DNA from: Lysobacterales bacterium
Lineage (GTDB): Bacteria; Pseudomonadota; Gammaproteobacteria; Xanthomonadales; SZUA-36
Assembly (NCBI GenBank): GCA_013042915.1
Contig: JABDPF010000061.1
Location: forward strand, 1 to 62,498
Length of the DNA stretch: 62,498 nucleotides
Direction of reading: 5' to 3'
Shown: positions 61,242 through 62,498 of the stretch, piece after piece
Layout: each line of letters opens with the position of its first letter
Position numbering within the stretch: position 1 is the first letter of the stretch
The notes under the pieces: generated by a model
Seen by the model: the letters and a program-made list of their open reading frames with translations, nothing else
What the model was told of the DNA's origin: nothing
Database searches by the model: none
Made by a program: the position numbers and the translations under genes

Positions 61242-61842
61242 CTTTTCATTCCTTCACGATGCGAGTGGAGTGGGTGCACGCTACTGGACGCGCGCAGCCG
61301 AATCAAGTCTGCATCTGGGAGCGCGTATATAGGCCCGCTGCAGCTTCGATGGTGCCCAGCCGCGCGGGGCGCCGGTTCGGTTCCGCTCTCTGCTCTAAGC
61401 CCCTTCGGGGTTCCCTCGCGTCCGGACCGCATGGACGGAACCGCACCGGACGGACATCCTGTCCGCTCGGCGCTCGATTGGCCATCTCCTTAAAATATCC
61501 AGGCCGATGCACACAGCATACCTCTCCAGGGATGTCGGACTGTCGGCAACAGCCGACAAGCGCCCATGGACGGCTAGAGCGTTCCCTGGAGAGGGATCAC
61601 TGTGTGCATCGGCCGGGTTTTAAACGATCAACGACCCCAAGGAATGACTGGAGGCCGTTGCGCGTGAAGCCGCCTTCCGCCACAAGCGCAGGCAATGGAG
61701 GGAGTGCGGTTTCGCCGCAGCCGAAGAAGCGCTCCCGGAATGCCGTAAAGCGCGTGGGAGCAGGGAAGCGAGACTCTTTCATTTGACAGGCCGGGCCTTC
61801 TGGCCGATGCTCCACGCACCTACAAACAAACCGGCAAATCCG
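61242..61842. other. 600-bp gene-free stretch with GC-rich palindromes
   Basis: I see no convincing gene here. A 175-codon frame exists on the plus strand but runs straight through the large palindrome and has no ribosome-binding site or family match. It holds several hairpins: CGGACA-TCC-TGTCCG (61451-61465), CCCCTTCGGGG (61400-61410) and a nested repeat at 61502-61614. A possible -35 (TTGACA, 61783-61788) has no good -10. It separates two divergent transporter genes. Confidence 0.7.
61502..61614. repeat. Long nested inverted repeat (113 bp)
   Basis: The outer arms GGCCGATGCACACAG (61502-61516) and CTGTGTGCATCGGCC (61600-61614) are perfect 15-bp complements. The inner arms CCTCTCCAGGGA (61521-61532) and TCCCTGGAGAGG (61583-61594) are a perfect 12-bp pair. 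The loop contains TGTCGGC-AACA-GCCGACA (61541-61558). The whole can fold as a branched cruciform or RNA. A short T-run (GGGTTTT) follows. It could be a palindromic mobile element, a structured RNA or a large terminator. Confidence 0.75.
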
Positions 61843-62498
61843 ATGCCCGACCCGCAAAAACCCGCAAGCCCCCTGCAGCAGATCATCAGCCCCTTCGTCG
61901 ACGCCGTCCGCGCGCCCAGGCCGCTGTGGGGCAACAACCTGCAGTACCTGATCGAGGGCTTTCTCTACTTCGGCATCATCAACTACCTCGTTATATATTG
62001 CGTCGAGAACATCGGCACCAACGAAATGCAGGCCGGCTGGGTGGTCACCGTGCTGGCCGGCGGCATCACCTTCACCCAGTTCCTGATGGGCGGGCTGGTC
62101 GACCGTTGGGGCACCCGGCGTGGATTGCTGATTGCGCTGGGCGCGCTCGTGATCGGGCGGGCATTGCTGGCGGCCGCGGGAACCCTGGGCCTGCCCAACG
62201 AGGGGGACTTTTCCCCCGCCTTCATGACGCTGATGCTGGGTATCGGGATGATTCTGCTCGGTTACGGTCTCTACGAGCCGGCTTCCTACTCGATTGTTCG
62301 GCAGGTGACCACGCCAAAAACGTCGGCCATGGGTTTCGCGATGCTTTACGCGCTGATGAACCTGGGCGGCTGGCTGCCGTCTTTCCTGGCGCCGGCGCGG
62401 CGTGCGATCGGCATCGGCGGGCTGTTCTGGGTCTTCACCGGCCTGACCGCCGTGGCCCTGGTGCTGGTGGCGGTGATTCTGGACAAGAAGACCATGGC
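61843..62498 (+). CDS. MFS/POT-like transporter, truncated by window end
   Basis: This reading frame is open to the window edge, giving 218 codons so far. It begins MPDPQKPASPLQQIISPF and shows membrane segments typical of MFS/POT transporters (LYFGIINYLVIYCVENIG, FTQFLMGGLVDRWGTRRG as motif A, IGMILLGYGLYEPASYSIV and FAMLYALMNLGGW). It resembles the adjacent POT-like transporter in layout and is divergent from it. No clear ribosome-binding site precedes the ATG at 61843. The product and its 3' end lie outside the window. Confidence 0.75.
   Translation, partial: MPDPQKPASPLQQIISPFVDAVRAPRPLWGNNLQYLIEGFLYFGIINYLVIYCVENIGTNEMQAGWVVTVLAGGITFTQFLMGGLVDRWGTRRGLLIALGALVIGRALLAAAGTLGLPNEGDFSPAFMTLMLGIGMILLGYGLYEPASYSIVRQVTTPKTSAMGFAMLYALMNLGGWLPSFLAPARRAIGIGGLFWVFTGLTAVALVLVAVILDKKTM

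Noticed and set aside
61502-61614. Integron attC site
   Set aside because: The palindrome is too perfect, and the usual R-box ends (RYYYAAC/GTTRRRY) and an integrase or gene cassettes are not seen.
61259-61786. 175-codon plus-strand reading frame
   Set aside because: It runs through the 113-bp palindrome, has no ribosome-binding site, a composition rich in Arg, Ser and Pro, and no recognisable motif.
1-62498. tRNA, rRNA, CRISPR array, IS element or phage genes
   Set aside because: No clover-leaf-like sequence, spaced direct repeats, transposase, integrase or phage structural gene was recognised on either strand by reading; small RNAs could still be missed.

Overview
The window is a high-GC piece of a Gram-negative chromosome with compact, mostly co-directional operons and no tRNA, rRNA, CRISPR array or recognisable transposase. 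Lipobox lipoproteins, a phosphate-selective-type porin, S46 and tricorn-like peptidases, ubiquinone genes and a Blc lipocalin point to an aerobic or facultative gammaproteobacterium. The protease-rich, beta-glucan-degrading content resembles marine Xanthomonadales/Wenzhouxiangella-like bacteria (inference).

Layout. 0-15 kb: aldo/keto reductase, tricorn-like protease, a DUF4097-type beta-helix protein, an RhlE-like helicase, the cysD-cysNC sulfate activation operon, an ECF sigma/putative anti-sigma operon with a very acidic exported protein, a Bcr/CflA-type transporter and RecQ. 15-26 kb: M28 peptidase, a carotenoid/retinol-desaturase-like flavoenzyme, and a beta-glucan operon (secreted lectin-like protein, GH16, GH3) behind a perfect LacI-type operator; then a membrane propeller protein and PPK2. 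26-29 kb: a less GC-rich patch with glutathione peroxidase, an SDR and a lipocalin, plus a hairpin-rich spacer. 29-36 kb: a LysR regulator divergent from a three-gene operon made of a PLP aminotransferase, a transketolase-like TPP enzyme and a GcvT-SHMT fusion. 36-39.5 kb: two GNATs, a Tat-exported epimerase-like protein, a GST and a YbaK deacylase.

39.5-45.4 kb is the most striking region: ubiT divergent from ubiU-ubiV-ubiD, followed by an RquA-like gene and a dienelactone hydrolase family gene. The [4Fe-4S] cysteine patterns of UbiU and UbiV are intact and a 9/10 FNR/Anr box lies at about -41.5 of a predicted ubiU promoter. This reads as an oxygen-independent ubiquinone module joined to rhodoquinone synthesis.

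45.4-52 kb: a TIR-membrane-repeat protein, a small lipoprotein and two aldehyde dehydrogenases, one of them P5C dehydrogenase. 52-54.4 kb: a porin/FMN-binding/PepSY operon with a Fur box over its predicted -10 and a second FNR-type box of the same class upstream, suggesting an iron- and oxygen-controlled extracytoplasmic flavin electron-transfer system. 54.5-62.5 kb: an NSS-type amino-acid transporter, a DPP7-like S46 peptidase, a YbhB/PEBP protein, a MEMO protein and a POT-like transporter, a 600-bp gene-free stretch with a large nested palindrome, and a second transporter cut by the window end.

All family assignments are from motif reading by eye; no database search was run.
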